From RGIG9608 sp045602425 (GTDB lineage: Bacteria > Bacteroidota > Bacteroidia > Bacteroidales > Paludibacteraceae), in NCBI GenBank assembly GCA_045602425.1, contig JAZSBO010000027.1, positions 62,001 through 126,000 on the forward strand: a DNA stretch of 64,000 nucleotides. The letters run 5' to 3'. Within the stretch, counting starts at the first letter, position 1. Each line of letters starts with the position of its first letter. Below, piece by piece: positions 22,815-31,719 of the stretch. A program made the translations under genes and the position numbers. The notes beneath the pieces are model-generated. The model was given only the letters and a program-made list of their open reading frames with translations, did not search any database and was not told the origin of the DNA.

Positions 22815-24167
22815 ATGAAACAGTTTATTAAAATATTTTGTTTGATGTTCGTTTTGGCGTTGCCAATGGTAAATGCCTCGGCACAAGACGAGGAGGTGAT
22901 GGCTATTTCACTCGATGCAGAACAAGTTAAAGCTCCTGCAACAGAAGGCGAAACCATGCAACTTGGTCAAACCATTGTCGATTTTGTAAAAAGCACAGGC
23001 ATCGCCCTTATCGATGGCGAACATGCAAGTTGGAAAAATTTAGTGATGATTCTAATCGCTTGTTTTCTACTTTATTTAGCTATTGCCAAAAAGTACGAAC
23101 CCTTGTTGCTTTTGCCCATTGCATTCGGTATGTTGTTATCGAACTTTCCTGCCATGCCCAACGACTTGGTATTTCACAGCGAGTTGTGGGACGCATTTCT
23201 CGACGATAAAAGTCCTTACTATCATAGCTATGGTGCAATTATGTCGCATGGTGGATTGCTCGACATACTCTACATTGGCGTGAAAGCTGGTATTTATCCG
23301 TGCTTGATATTTATCGGTGTAGGAGCAATGACCGATTTCGGTCCGCTCATTGCCAATCCCAAAAGTTTACTGCTTGGTGCCGCTGCACAATTAGGTATTT
23401 TTATCACTTTCATTTGCGCTCACGCCATTGGTTTCAACTCGGCTGAAGCTGCTTCGATTGGTATTATAGGTGGTGCCGATGGACCTACAAGTATTTTCTT
23501 GACCTCGAAATTGGCTCCTGATTTATTAGGACCGATTGCGATTGCAGCATACTCGTATATGGCATTGGTACCTGTTATTCAACCGCCAATCATGCGTGCT
23601 TTGACTACGAAAAAAGAGCGAGAAATTACAATGAAACAACTTCGTAGCGTATCGAAAACCGAACGCATCATTTTCCCGATAGTGGTTGCTATTGTGGTTA
23701 TCTTGTTAGTGCCTTCGGCAGCTCCGCTTATTGGTTGTTTAATGTTAGGTAATTTAATGAAAGAAAGCGGCGTGGTTGACCGATTGAGCAAAACGGTACA
23801 AAACGAGTTGAACAACATCGTGGTTATATTTCTTGGAATTACGGTAGGTGCAACAGCTACAGCCGATTCGTTCCTCAACATTCAAACGCTTTCGATTCTT
23901 TGTATCGGAATCATCGCCTTTGGTGTAGGAAGTGGAAGTGGTGTGTTATTAGCCAAATTGATGAATTTATTCTTAAAAGAGAAAATCAATCCGCTGATTG
24001 GTTCTGCTGGAGTTTCGGCCGTTCCTATGGCAGCTCGCGTTTCACAAACCGAGGGACAAAAGGCAAATCCTAACAACTTCCTTTTGATGCACGCAATGGG
24101 ACCAAACGTAGCTGGAGTTATTGGTTCGGCTGTTGCTGCTGGTATTCTCCTTTCAATGTTGGGATAA
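22815..24167 (+). CDS. mmdB: Sodium-pumping decarboxylase beta subunit
   Basis: A 450-residue integral membrane protein that decarboxylates carrier-bound carboxybiotin and exports Na+. The start at 22815 gives an N-terminal signal-like stretch (MKQFIKIFCLMFVLALPMVN, ending around Ala24) and a periplasmic segment of about 55 residues before the conserved core (KKYEPLLLLPIAFGMLLSNFP). Core motifs include GAMTDFGPLIANP, GIIGGADGPTSIFLTSKLAP, which contains the Asp essential for Na+ coupling in the OadB family, and GSAGVSAVPMAARVSQ near the end. A longer frame from 22773 overlaps the carrier gene and is not used. A terminator follows. Confidence 0.93.
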   Translation: MKQFIKIFCLMFVLALPMVNASAQDEEVMAISLDAEQVKAPATEGETMQLGQTIVDFVKSTGIALIDGEHASWKNLVMILIACFLLYLAIAKKYEPLLLLPIAFGMLLSNFPAMPNDLVFHSELWDAFLDDKSPYYHSYGAIMSHGGLLDILYIGVKAGIYPCLIFIGVGAMTDFGPLIANPKSLLLGAAAQLGIFITFICAHAIGFNSAEAASIGIIGGADGPTSIFLTSKLAPDLLGPIAIAAYSYMALVPVIQPPIMRALTTKKEREITMKQLRSVSKTERIIFPIVVAIVVILLVPSAAPLIGCLMLGNLMKESGVVDRLSKTVQNELNNIVVIFLGITVGATATADSFLNIQTLSILCIGIIAFGVGSGSGVLLAKLMNLFLKEKINPLIGSAGVSAVPMAARVSQTEGQKANPNNFLLMHAMGPNVAGVIGSAVAAGILLSMLG

Positions 24168-24187
24168 GAATAGAAAACTATTTATTC

Positions 24188-24223
24188 AAAAGAGAAGTTC
24201 AAATTGGAGCTTCTCTTTTTTGT
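24188..24223 (+). terminator. Terminator of the mce-mmd cluster
   Basis: AAAAGAGAAG / CTTCTCTTTT stem with a 12-base loop and T6, 20 bases after mmdB. Confidence 0.85.
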
Positions 24224-24276
24224 AAACTTTTGTTCGATAAAAAAATGTACTTTTGTATCTTACAAAAAACTACTAA

Positions 24277-25509
24277 ATGGTACTAAATTATATTTGGATT
24301 GGATTTTTACTTATTGCCATAACAATTGCTGTAATACAAGCATTTATCGTTGGCGATGCTACTCCATTGCAATCGGTAATGAATTCTACATTTGCATCTG
24401 CAAAAAACGGATTCGAAATATCGTTAGGACTGACGGGTGTACTTTCGCTTTGGTTAGGCATAATGAAAATAGGTGAACGTGGAGGAGTAATTACTACCAT
24501 GTCTAAAATTGTTGCACCATTTTTCAGTAAAATATTTCCAGACGTACCTCGCAAACACCCTGCTATGGGTTCCATGTTTATGAATATGTCTGCCAATATG
24601 CTCGGACTTGACAATGCAGCCACTCCGCTTGGGTTAAAAGCAATGAAAGAATTGCAAGAAATTAATCCACAAAAAGATACAGCATCCAACCCTATGATAA
24701 TGTTTTTGGTACTCAACACTTCGGGGCTTACACTTATACCTGTTTCCATTATGGTATATCGTACACAATTAGGTGCTGCAAATCCAAGCGATGTATTTCT
24801 TCCGATACTTTTAGCAACATACTTCTCCTCGTTAGCAGGATTAATAGCTGTAGCCGTTGCACAAAAAATAAATCTTCTACAAAGAAATATTTTACTTACA
24901 CTCGCAACTTTAACTTTGCTTATAGGAGTCGTCATTTTAGCTTTCTCTAAAATGAATGAGCAACAAATAGAGACGTATTCAAGTTTTATAGCAAACTTCC
25001 TATTGCTTGGCATCGTTGCCACATTTATTATTGCTGGCATTCGAAAAAAAATAAACGTTTATGAAACTTTTATAGAAGGAGCTAAAGAAGGATTTAAAGT
25101 CGCAATTGGAATCATTCCTTACCTAATCGCCATATTGGTTGCGGTGGGAATGTTTCGAGCATCAGGAGCAATGGATTGGATAATTCTTGGCATTACGAAA
25201 GTAATTGAAGCACTCGGATTAAACTCAGATTTCGTAGGAGCACTTCCTACAGCAATGATGAAACCGCTGAGCGGAGCTGGTGCTCGTGGACTGATGATAG
25301 ATGCTATGACAACTTATGGCGTTGATTCGTTTGTAGGACGACTTGCATGCATTCTTCAAGGCTCTACCGATACTACTTTTTACATTCTTGCAGTTTATTT
25401 TGGTTCGGTAGGTATCACAAAAACTCGTCATGCTGTTACTTGTGGGTTAATAGCTGATGTTGTTGGCATTATTGCCGCTATTTTTATAGGCTATTTATTT
25501 TTCCATTAA
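24277..25509 (+). CDS. SpmA-SpmB fusion, nucleoside-recognition membrane protein
   Basis: A 410-residue membrane protein made of two Gate (nucleoside-recognition) domains. The first half, with MGSMFMNMSANMLGLDNAATPLGLKAM, corresponds to SpmA. The second, with FIEGAKEGFKVAIGIIPYLIAILVAVGMFRASGAMD and the ending LQGSTDTTFYILAVYFGSVGITKTRHA, corresponds to SpmB. In Bacillus the two separate proteins act in spore maturation; in non-sporulating Bacteroidota the fused form is common and its substrate is unknown. It lies after the mmd terminator and 3 bases ahead of ybeY. Confidence 0.88.
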   Translation: MVLNYIWIGFLLIAITIAVIQAFIVGDATPLQSVMNSTFASAKNGFEISLGLTGVLSLWLGIMKIGERGGVITTMSKIVAPFFSKIFPDVPRKHPAMGSMFMNMSANMLGLDNAATPLGLKAMKELQEINPQKDTASNPMIMFLVLNTSGLTLIPVSIMVYRTQLGAANPSDVFLPILLATYFSSLAGLIAVAVAQKINLLQRNILLTLATLTLLIGVVILAFSKMNEQQIETYSSFIANFLLLGIVATFIIAGIRKKINVYETFIEGAKEGFKVAIGIIPYLIAILVAVGMFRASGAMDWIILGITKVIEALGLNSDFVGALPTAMMKPLSGAGARGLMIDAMTTYGVDSFVGRLACILQGSTDTTFYILAVYFGSVGITKTRHAVTCGLIADVVGIIAAIFIGYLFFH

Positions 25510-25512
25510 ACA

Positions 25513-25938
25513 ATGATTACTTACATCACCGACAATGTAAAAAATCCACTAAAAAATAAGCGTACTATAAACGCATGGATAAAAAACGTGGCAAAAAAAT
25601 ACGGAAAAACAATTGGTGAAATTGCCTATATTTTTTGTAACGATGAGAAAATTCTTGAAGTTAATCGTCAATACCTCGAACACGATTACTACACAGACAT
25701 TATCACTTTCGATTATTGCGAGGACAATACGCTTTCAGGTGATATTTTCATAAGTATTGATACCGTACGAAGCAATGCAGAGGAATTTGGTATTAGTTTT
25801 GAAGAAGAATTACACCGTATTCTTATTCACGGAATTTTACATCTTTGTGGGCAAGACGACAAAACAGCAGAAACTCGTGCTGAAATGACACTCAAAGAAA
25901 ACGATGCATTAAAAATGCTCCTTTCAAATATCGCCTAA
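25513..25938 (+). CDS. ybeY: Endoribonuclease YbeY (16S rRNA maturation)
   Basis: A 141-residue zinc-dependent endoribonuclease involved in 3' processing of 16S rRNA and ribosome quality control. The family centre is visible: DYYTDIITFDY followed by GDIFISIDTVRSNAEEFG and the metal motif HRILIHGILHLCGQDDK. The third zinc position, His in E. coli (HGxLHLxGxDH), is not His here, a change I believe is usual in Bacteroidota. Its last 15 bases overlap the convergent gene at 25924. Confidence 0.92.
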   Translation: MITYITDNVKNPLKNKRTINAWIKNVAKKYGKTIGEIAYIFCNDEKILEVNRQYLEHDYYTDIITFDYCEDNTLSGDIFISIDTVRSNAEEFGISFEEELHRILIHGILHLCGQDDKTAETRAEMTLKENDALKMLLSNIA

Positions 25939-26313
25939 ATAAAACTCATAATCAGCCTCGCTACCCCGCAGATAAACATTTGTCAGTATTTTATTGACAA
26001 AATTCAAAACTATTTGCATCCGAACAGGATCAGCACAATCAACCACGACATCGGCTTCGGTAGTAAGCGTAACAGTTTCATTCGAATATTCATCAAAAGC
26101 AATACCGGCAACGCTCCGACAGTCAACTTTCATTTTGTTGATATAAACAAACATATCTGCACCTTCGAGGCAACAAACACCAACGGCTTTTACCTCTTCT
26201 GATTTTTTAGTAACTTTATCGAAACGCATATACCCTACCAACGGTAAATAATAATTTTCAGCATTCACCGCCAAAACCCAAAAACACAATATCAGCAAAA
26301 CAATTTTTCTCAT
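25924..26313 (-). CDS. Secreted protein, hypothetical
   Basis: A 129-residue protein with a Sec signal peptide (MRKIVLLILCFWVLAVNA, cleavage after Ala18). The mature part has several strand-like segments and four Cys residues (two adjacent in VCCLEG). No family was recognised. It is the last gene of the gldF-surE-lpxB run; its ATG overlaps the lpxB stop by 4 bases, so it is translated from the same message. Confidence 0.65.
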   Translation of the reverse strand: MRKIVLLILCFWVLAVNAENYYLPLVGYMRFDKVTKKSEEVKAVGVCCLEGADMFVYINKMKVDCRSVAGIAFDEYSNETVTLTTEADVVVDCADPVRMQIVLNFVNKILTNVYLRGSEADYEFYLGDI

Positions 26314-27434
26314 TTCAAATTTCTATAAATCAAATCTGCTGTTTTCAATGCACAACCAGAAGAACCTAAACGATTAGCTATCAACTCGTAACCTTCGTGT
26401 TGATTTTTACGAGTTGTATCGTCAGAAAGCAATGCTGCAAGATGTTTCTGCAAATTATCTTCGGTAAACAGATGTGCCACTAATTCAGGGACGACATCCT
26501 TATCGGCAATCAAATTCACCAACGAAACGTATCGTATATGCAAAAGAATATGTTTTAATAATGTTGCAACTCTTCCTCCAAAAACATGATAAACCACCAC
26601 TTGTGGCGTTCTTAACAGGGCTGTTTCAAGCGTGGCCGTTCCTGAATTTACTACTGCTGCGTATGAATTTTTCACCAAATTATATGTTTGACCAAAAACC
26701 ACAGGCAAACCTTTGGCATAAGCATCATAAAAATCGACTGATATGCCAGGAGCTCCTGCCACTACAAACTGATATTCAGGAAAACAATTGGCCATATTGG
26801 CCATTTTTGGCAAACATTTCGAAATCTCTTGCCTACGACTTCCCGAAAGCAATGCAACTATTGGTTTATCGGACAAACTATTTTTCTCAAAAAAAGCAGT
26901 CTTATCCTCTGCATTCTCTAAAAAATCGGTTACCGAATCAACTGTTGGATTTCCAACATAATCAATCGCATAGTTATGTTTTTTATAAAAATCCACCTCA
27001 AATGGAAGAATACAAAACATTTTGTCGATGTATTTCTTAATCGATTTTATACGATACTCTTTCCATGCCCAAATTTTCGGAGAAATATAATAATAAACAG
27101 GTATTGAAGTCTTTTCCTTTACAAACTTTGCAATACGAAGATTAAAACTCGGATAATCTATCAGAATCACTACATCGGGTTTGAATTGTAGCAAACTTTG
27201 CTTACAACATTTCAAATTTCCTAACACCGTTCGCAAATTCAAGAGTACATTTATAATACCCATAAATGCCATTTTGCTATAATGAATTACAGGTTTTATT
27301 CCTGCTTCTTGTTCCATTAAGTTGCCACCCAAAAAGCAAAATTCAGCAGCGATATCTTTTTTTCTCAACTCTCGCATCAGATTTGCGGCATGCAAATCGC
27401 CCGAAGCCTCGCCTGCTATTAAGAAATACTTCAT
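26310..27434 (-). CDS. lpxB: Lipid-A-disaccharide synthase
   Basis: A 374-residue GT19 glycosyltransferase that joins UDP-diacylglucosamine and lipid X to make the lipid A disaccharide at the inner membrane. The start MKYFLIAGEASGDLHAANL is the diagnostic LpxB N-terminus. Other conserved parts are DVVILIDYPSFNLRIAKF, YYISPKIWAWKEYR, ALLSGSRRQEISKCLP and VNSGTATLETALLRTPQVVVYH. It lies between the small membrane protein and the secreted protein, all in one direction. Confidence 0.96.
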   Translation of the reverse strand: MKYFLIAGEASGDLHAANLMRELRKKDIAAEFCFLGGNLMEQEAGIKPVIHYSKMAFMGIINVLLNLRTVLGNLKCCKQSLLQFKPDVVILIDYPSFNLRIAKFVKEKTSIPVYYYISPKIWAWKEYRIKSIKKYIDKMFCILPFEVDFYKKHNYAIDYVGNPTVDSVTDFLENAEDKTAFFEKNSLSDKPIVALLSGSRRQEISKCLPKMANMANCFPEYQFVVAGAPGISVDFYDAYAKGLPVVFGQTYNLVKNSYAAVVNSGTATLETALLRTPQVVVYHVFGGRVATLLKHILLHIRYVSLVNLIADKDVVPELVAHLFTEDNLQKHLAALLSDDTTRKNQHEGYELIANRLGSSGCALKTADLIYRNLK

Positions 27435-27435
27435 C

Positions 27436-27726
27436 TTACATCAAAATTATTGCTACCATAAAATAAATCAACGTAGCCGAAATAAACCCACTGCACAAAC
27501 GCCAAAGTTCTTTTTTGTATGCTACAAAAAGCGAAAAAAGATTCGGAGTTATACTCACTATAAACCATTTAAAAAGCATCTGACCGCTTCCTATCACTTG
27601 ACGAAAAACCGACAGAAATTCCATATTATTGCGTTCTTGCAACAGATACAAAAAAAGCATTCCAAACACTAAAGGGAATACTAATCCAAAGGAAAATCCC
27701 CAGTAAATTTTATTTAATTTGCTCAT
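27436..27726 (-). CDS. Small membrane protein between surE and lpxB
   Basis: A 96-residue protein with three hydrophobic segments (about 7-26, 49-62 and 76-95). A protein of this kind lies between surE and lpxB in many Bacteroidota, and its role is unknown. The ATG at 27726 was chosen; the frame upstream offers only TTG. Its 5' end overlaps surE by 17 bases and its stop is 1 base from lpxB. Confidence 0.75.
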   Translation of the reverse strand: MSKLNKIYWGFSFGLVFPLVFGMLFLYLLQERNNMEFLSVFRQVIGSGQMLFKWFIVSITPNLFSLFVAYKKELWRLCSGFISATLIYFMVAIILM

Positions 27727-28480
27727 AACCAATATTTTTCAACCATTTAATGCTTTTGTAATGAGTCAAATCGCAAATAGTTGGAACGATAGAAACATAG
27801 CCATTGTTCAAAGCCCATTCATCTGTATTGGTATTCTCTGGTTCGAGATTAACAAACTTCCCTGTCATCCAATAGTAAGCCTGTCCGTGAGGATTCTTTC
27901 GTGCATCAAACTCTTCTATCCACAGTCCTTTTGCTTGAGAGCAAACCTTTACTCCTTTTATCTCACCCAAAGGTGCATTTACGTTTAAACAAATACCTTC
28001 GGGCAATGTATTGTTAAGCACACGAGCGATTATTGATTTTACAAATGGTAAAAAATTAGAAAAATCGGTAGTTGGACTATGATCGCAAAGCGAAAATCCT
28101 ACCGAAGGAATAGCTTGACTACAACCCTCTAACACAGCACCCATCGTGCCTGAATAAATAACATTTACAGACGAATTAGAACCATGATTGATACCAGAAA
28201 GTATTAAATCGGGCTTGTGGTCAAGTATATTGTTTAATGCCATTTTTACGCAATCGGTAGGTGTTCCCGAACATTTATAAATAGTTAAACCCTCCTCATC
28301 TGCTATTTTTGTTTTGTAAAGAGGTTCTATCATCGTAATGGCATTCGATTGCCCTGAACGAGCTCCATCAGGAGCAACCACTACTACACGACCAAAACCT
28401 CGTGCCAATGCAATCAACTCAGCAAGTCCTTTGGCACGAACTCCGTCGTCGTTTGTTATCAAAATCAACTTCTCTTTCAT
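27710..28480 (-). CDS. surE: 5'/3'-nucleotidase SurE
   Basis: A 256-residue metal-dependent nucleotide phosphatase of the SurE family, normal in length. The N-terminal LILITNDDGVRAKG has the catalytic Asp pair. Other motifs are VVAPDGARSGQSNAIT, CSGTPTDCVKMAL and LILSGINHGSNSSVNVIYSGT. The ATG at 28480 overlaps the TGA of the upstream gldF gene (ATGA) and fits the usual N-terminus, so the longer frame to 28519 is not used. Confidence 0.95.
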   Translation of the reverse strand: MKEKLILITNDDGVRAKGLAELIALARGFGRVVVVAPDGARSGQSNAITMIEPLYKTKIADEEGLTIYKCSGTPTDCVKMALNNILDHKPDLILSGINHGSNSSVNVIYSGTMGAVLEGCSQAIPSVGFSLCDHSPTTDFSNFLPFVKSIIARVLNNTLPEGICLNVNAPLGEIKGVKVCSQAKGLWIEEFDARKNPHGQAYYWMTGKFVNLEPENTNTDEWALNNGYVSIVPTICDLTHYKSIKWLKNIGYEQIK

Positions 28481-29205
28481 TGTCTTATTTTTTCGTGAGT
28501 AAATACAATAAACAGACATTGCAAACTCAAAAAGTAAAGTATATCACGACTATCCAACACACCACGACTCATCGACTGATAGTGTGCATTGATGCCAAAA
28601 CGCTCTACCACATCGGCTACACTGCCCGACGAAAAAAGCATTGCTGCCAATTCAAATCCATACAAGAAAACAAAGCAGAGAATAACCGCCACAACAAACG
28701 CCACCAATTGATTTTTGCTCAATGCCGAAGCAAAAACGCCGATAGCTACATAAGTTCCTGCCAAAAACACTAGTCCGATAAACGAACCCCAAAATGCTCC
28801 AGAATCTACATTACCAACAGGCTCCGCCAAAAGCAATACCGACACATACCACAAAAGCGTAGGCAACAACGCTATCAGCATCAGCGTAAATCCTGCAAAA
28901 AACTTTCCGAATACGATAGAAATTTTTCGTACGGGCTTCGTATAAAGCAGTTCGATAGTTCCTTTATCTTGTTCATCGGCAAAGAGCTGCATAGTAACGG
29001 CAGGTGCCAAAAACAGATACAGCCACGGAGCCAATACAAATAACCCATCGAGGTTGGCATAACCAGATTCGAGTATGTTGTATTCGCCACGAAAAACCCA
29101 AAGAAACAATCCCGTTATCAACAGAAATACGGCAATAACGATGTACCCCATAGCCGTATTAAAAAATCGCTGTAATTCCTTTCTATAAACTACCCACATA
29201 GCCAT
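28477..29205 (-). CDS. gldF: GldF-like ABC-2 permease
   Basis: A 242-residue permease with six hydrophobic segments. YRKELQRFFNTAMGYIVIAVFLLITGLFLWVF, APAVTMQLFADEQDKGTIELLYTKPV and GTYVAIGVFASALSKNQLVAF match GldF, which in gliding Bacteroidota works with the ATPase GldA and the periplasmic GldG. GldF homologues are also present in many non-gliding species. Neither gldG nor gldA is adjacent here. It is first in a five-gene - strand run with surE, the small membrane protein, lpxB and the secreted protein. Confidence 0.85.
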   Translation of the reverse strand: MAMWVVYRKELQRFFNTAMGYIVIAVFLLITGLFLWVFRGEYNILESGYANLDGLFVLAPWLYLFLAPAVTMQLFADEQDKGTIELLYTKPVRKISIVFGKFFAGFTLMLIALLPTLLWYVSVLLLAEPVGNVDSGAFWGSFIGLVFLAGTYVAIGVFASALSKNQLVAFVVAVILCFVFLYGFELAAMLFSSGSVADVVERFGINAHYQSMSRGVLDSRDILYFLSLQCLFIVFTHEKIRQ

Positions 29206-29222
29206 CTTTTTTTATCCGATGA

Positions 29223-29230
29223 CAAAGATA
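29223..29230 (-). promoter_or_regulatory. -7 box of the gldF-surE-lpxB run
   Basis: TATCTTTG on the - strand, 18 bases ahead of the gldF ATG, is an exact TAnnTTTG match. Confidence 0.55.
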
Positions 29231-29245
29231 GAAATTTTTATAGGC

Positions 29246-29659
29246 TTATTTATGGACCAAATCCTCACCCGTATAAAAAATATTCCAGATTAGTTCTTTA
29301 GACCAATTCAACCCATACATTGCATATTCTAACAAATCGAAATAAAAAGCCTTTCGCTCATTTATTATTTGTGGATTCATCTCTTTTTTAGACCACCATT
29401 CCGGATGGATTTTTATTGTATCTACCATATTATTTAAAAATAATTGCTCTTCGGCAGACCATTCAAAATCGGTTAAAACTTGTTGAATTTTATCCTCCCA
29501 AAACAAAACACACTCTTGTTCCGAATACTGAGACAACATTTTAATCTTATCCTGCAATGTCGGCAACAATTTCCATTCTTCTCTTGTATTAAGATTCTCT
29601 GCTGCTTGAGTAGCAGAAGCACAAAACAGCACAATCAGTACTATAACCATTGTTCTCAT
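29246..29659 (-). CDS. Small secreted protein, possibly fulvocin C-related
   Basis: A 137-residue protein with a signal peptide (MRTMVIVLIVLFCASATQAA). The mature part is helical and Trp-rich: LPTLQDKIKMLSQYSEQECVLFWEDKIQQVL, then SAEEQLFLNNMVDTI. The repeated spacing of a leading LP, a Trp-x-x-Lys helix and an EQ-containing helix recalls proteins annotated as fulvocin C-related bacteriocin-like in Bacteroidota, but this is a weak resemblance. It is the last gene after an ABC transporter and a GntR regulator, and such a transporter could serve its export or act as immunity. The ATG at 29659 is preferred to an upstream GTG. Confidence 0.55.
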   Translation of the reverse strand: MRTMVIVLIVLFCASATQAAENLNTREEWKLLPTLQDKIKMLSQYSEQECVLFWEDKIQQVLTDFEWSAEEQLFLNNMVDTIKIHPEWWSKKEMNPQIINERKAFYFDLLEYAMYGLNWSKELIWNIFYTGEDLVHK

Positions 29660-29676
29660 AATCACACTCTTTTAAA

Positions 29677-30045
29677 TTAAACATTATTTTTATTCAAACG
29701 ATTATATACTTCAACAACCTCTTCCATTTTGATATTCAGCAAAGACATCTGACGGAAAAATTCTGGCAATACTTCTTCTATAAAGGTTTTCCGTCGAGCC
29801 ATTTGAATTTTCGATTTGGCATCCGAGGAAACAAAATAACCAATACCGCGCTTGTTGTATATTATTTCTTTATTTTGAAGATACTCATAAGAGCGGATTA
29901 TGGTATTGACATTTACCTCTACCAACACCGCATAATCACGTACAGAGGGAATTCGTTCGCCCTCACCATAAACGCCTCGCAGTATTTCATCACAAATACG
30001 ATTGGCTATCTGTATAAAAATGCTTTCTTTTACTTTAAACTCCAT
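29677..30045 (-). CDS. GntR-family regulator, YtrA type
   Basis: A 122-residue winged-helix regulator. QIANRICDEILRGVYGEGERIPSVRDYAVLVEVNVNTIIRSYEYLQ is the GntR DNA-binding domain, and the short helical tail lacking a ligand domain marks the YtrA subgroup. Such proteins usually repress the ABC transporter operon they belong to. Here the gene follows the ATPase and permease genes in the same operon rather than leading it. It lies 5 bases after the permease stop. Confidence 0.9.
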   Translation of the reverse strand: MEFKVKESIFIQIANRICDEILRGVYGEGERIPSVRDYAVLVEVNVNTIIRSYEYLQNKEIIYNKRGIGYFVSSDAKSKIQMARRKTFIEEVLPEFFRQMSLLNIKMEEVVEVYNRLNKNNV

Positions 30046-30050
30046 AGCAA

Positions 30051-30797
30051 CTATCTTTCGATTTTACAAAAACGAAAACAAAATCCGATAAAAAGAAAAC
30101 ACGACAAAGCCGCATTCAACAACGCAATACAAAGAAATGTTTTCTCTGCCGACAAGGCAAATGCTTCACGAACCATCGGCATTACATATTGGGTCAGCAG
30201 GAGTAAAAAGAAGACAAAAAGAGCAATTGCTTTAATCAAGACGTGCTTCCGAAACAACGTTGGGAAAAAAATAAAGAACTGATAAGCAAATACCAGCATA
30301 GAAGCAAGATAGCAGACAATCTCACTTTTAGACGCAATTAACATATTCGTGTAGATGGTTTCAAACGGATTCATATTAAACGATATGATACAGAATGCAC
30401 ACAAACAAACCATTGTAAGAAACAACACAATGGGGAAAACAATAAAATTAACAAGCAATACCGAGATTATTTTTTCAGAATTATTAGCAGGAAGCAACAT
30501 ATAAAAACATCTTGTTTTATCGAAACACAAACGCCTTACAGAAGTATATCCCAGAATAGCAGGCAATGCAACTAACATTACATCAAAAATTCCGACAAAT
30601 ACAGACAACAGTAACGCACATTGTTGATGATTTTCAATGTCATTGCCCATTTTTTCACCTAAAAAACCGACACACAAACAACTGACAATCGCAATCGCAG
30701 AAAAACTGCACAACAAAGAAATGTAAATGTACTTATTCTCCGCTACCTCTTTTTTTACAAGCAGTTTTAAACGTTGAAAACTAAAATTACCTTTCAT
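30051..30797 (-). CDS. ABC-2 type permease
   Basis: A 248-residue membrane protein with six hydrophobic segments and a cytosolic N-terminus (MKGNFSFQRLKLLVKKEVAENK), as in ABC-2 permeases paired with YtrA-type regulators. Its start overlaps the upstream ATPase gene by 11 bases, which supports a complex of the two. The substrate is unknown; export of a peptide or protection from a membrane-active compound is typical for this class. Confidence 0.8.
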   Translation of the reverse strand: MKGNFSFQRLKLLVKKEVAENKYIYISLLCSFSAIAIVSCLCVGFLGEKMGNDIENHQQCALLLSVFVGIFDVMLVALPAILGYTSVRRLCFDKTRCFYMLLPANNSEKIISVLLVNFIVFPIVLFLTMVCLCAFCIISFNMNPFETIYTNMLIASKSEIVCYLASMLVFAYQFFIFFPTLFRKHVLIKAIALFVFFLLLLTQYVMPMVREAFALSAEKTFLCIALLNAALSCFLFIGFCFRFCKIER

Positions 30798-31623
30798 TTA
30801 GAAAATCATTTATTCGTTTAAAATTCAAATTAACCGCATTAAAAATGGCTTCCAAACTCAACGCAGACAAATCGTCTGCGTAATTCGGACACAAATAAAT
30901 ATATCCATTAGTAATGGGTTGCTGATACAATGCCTCCGACTTACAACTATCATCAGTTGTAAAACGGATTTTATTGGCAATCGTTTCTACTGAATGATTG
31001 AACACACTCCCATCTTTCAACAATATAACTACATGCTCAAGCAAATTTTCAATGCCACTTACCTGATTTGTAGCAATAATAAGCGAACGCTCTTCATTCA
31101 TATTCCGGGCAACCAGCTTTCGGAATTGTCCCTCACTTTGCATATCCAACCCTTTTGTCGGCTCATCTATAAGCAAATAAGACGTATTCGTTGCAAAAGC
31201 AAAACTAAGCATCATTTTTTTCTGTTCTCCGTCTGTCAAAGTAGCTATTTTATTATCGCACGACAAATTACACAGGGAAAGATTACTGAAAAAATCGTCA
31301 TAATTAAAACAAGGATAAAAGGGCGCATTCAACTCCAAAAATGTTTGTATTGTAAAGTCAATATTCGAAAAGCCAACTTTATCGGGTAAGAAAAACAGAG
31401 ATTTCAATATATCGTACTTTCTAATGGAAACATCGTTCCCGTCTATCAGAATCCGACCTTGCCGAGGACGGCATAATCCTGAAATACAGCTAAGAAGCGT
31501 CGTTTTCCCCACTCCATTACAACCCAACAATCCATAAATTTTTCCTTTATCGAAAGAAAGCGAATCAATTGCCAATTCCTTATCGTTTTTATACTTATAC
31601 AATAAGTTTTCAACTTCAATCAT
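30787..31623 (-). CDS. ABC transporter ATPase
   Basis: A 278-residue nucleotide-binding subunit. Walker A is GCNGVGKTT, the signature motif is degenerate (TLTDGEQKKMMLSF instead of LSGGQ), Walker B is SYLLIDEPTKGLD, and the H-loop position reads IIATNQVSG, where the usual His is Asn. The deviant signature and H-loop suggest a slow or specialised ATPase. A C-terminal extension of about 60 residues follows. It is first in the operon with the permease, the GntR regulator and the small secreted protein. Confidence 0.85.
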   Translation of the reverse strand: MIEVENLLYKYKNDKELAIDSLSFDKGKIYGLLGCNGVGKTTLLSCISGLCRPRQGRILIDGNDVSIRKYDILKSLFFLPDKVGFSNIDFTIQTFLELNAPFYPCFNYDDFFSNLSLCNLSCDNKIATLTDGEQKKMMLSFAFATNTSYLLIDEPTKGLDMQSEGQFRKLVARNMNEERSLIIATNQVSGIENLLEHVVILLKDGSVFNHSVETIANKIRFTTDDSCKSEALYQQPITNGYIYLCPNYADDLSALSLEAIFNAVNLNFKRINDFLNER

Positions 31624-31648
31624 AGTGATATATTTATCTATAACACTG

Positions 31649-31678
31649 CAAATGTATTGAATATTTTTAAACTAACAA
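31649..31678 (-). promoter_or_regulatory. Promoter of the ABC-GntR operon
   Basis: On the - strand, TTG (31676-31678) is followed after 19 bases by TACATTTG (31649-31656), a full match to the Bacteroidota promoter. The start site would be near 31645. It probably includes the target of the YtrA-type regulator encoded in the operon. Confidence 0.7.
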
Positions 31679-31695
31679 AAAATTTATTTTTTATC

Positions 31696-31703
31696 TATCT
31701 TTG
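31696..31703 (+). promoter_or_regulatory. -7 box of the Usp-like gene
   Basis: TATCTTTG lies 16 bases before the ATG at 31720, divergent from the ABC-GntR promoter. The resulting leader would be only about a dozen bases. Confidence 0.5.
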
Positions 31704-31719
31704 CGAGCAAAAAAAAAGT

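Noticed and set aside
26474..27040. A 188-codon open frame antisense to lpxB
   Set aside because: It lies wholly inside lpxB, whose family motifs are clear, and has no recognisable domain.
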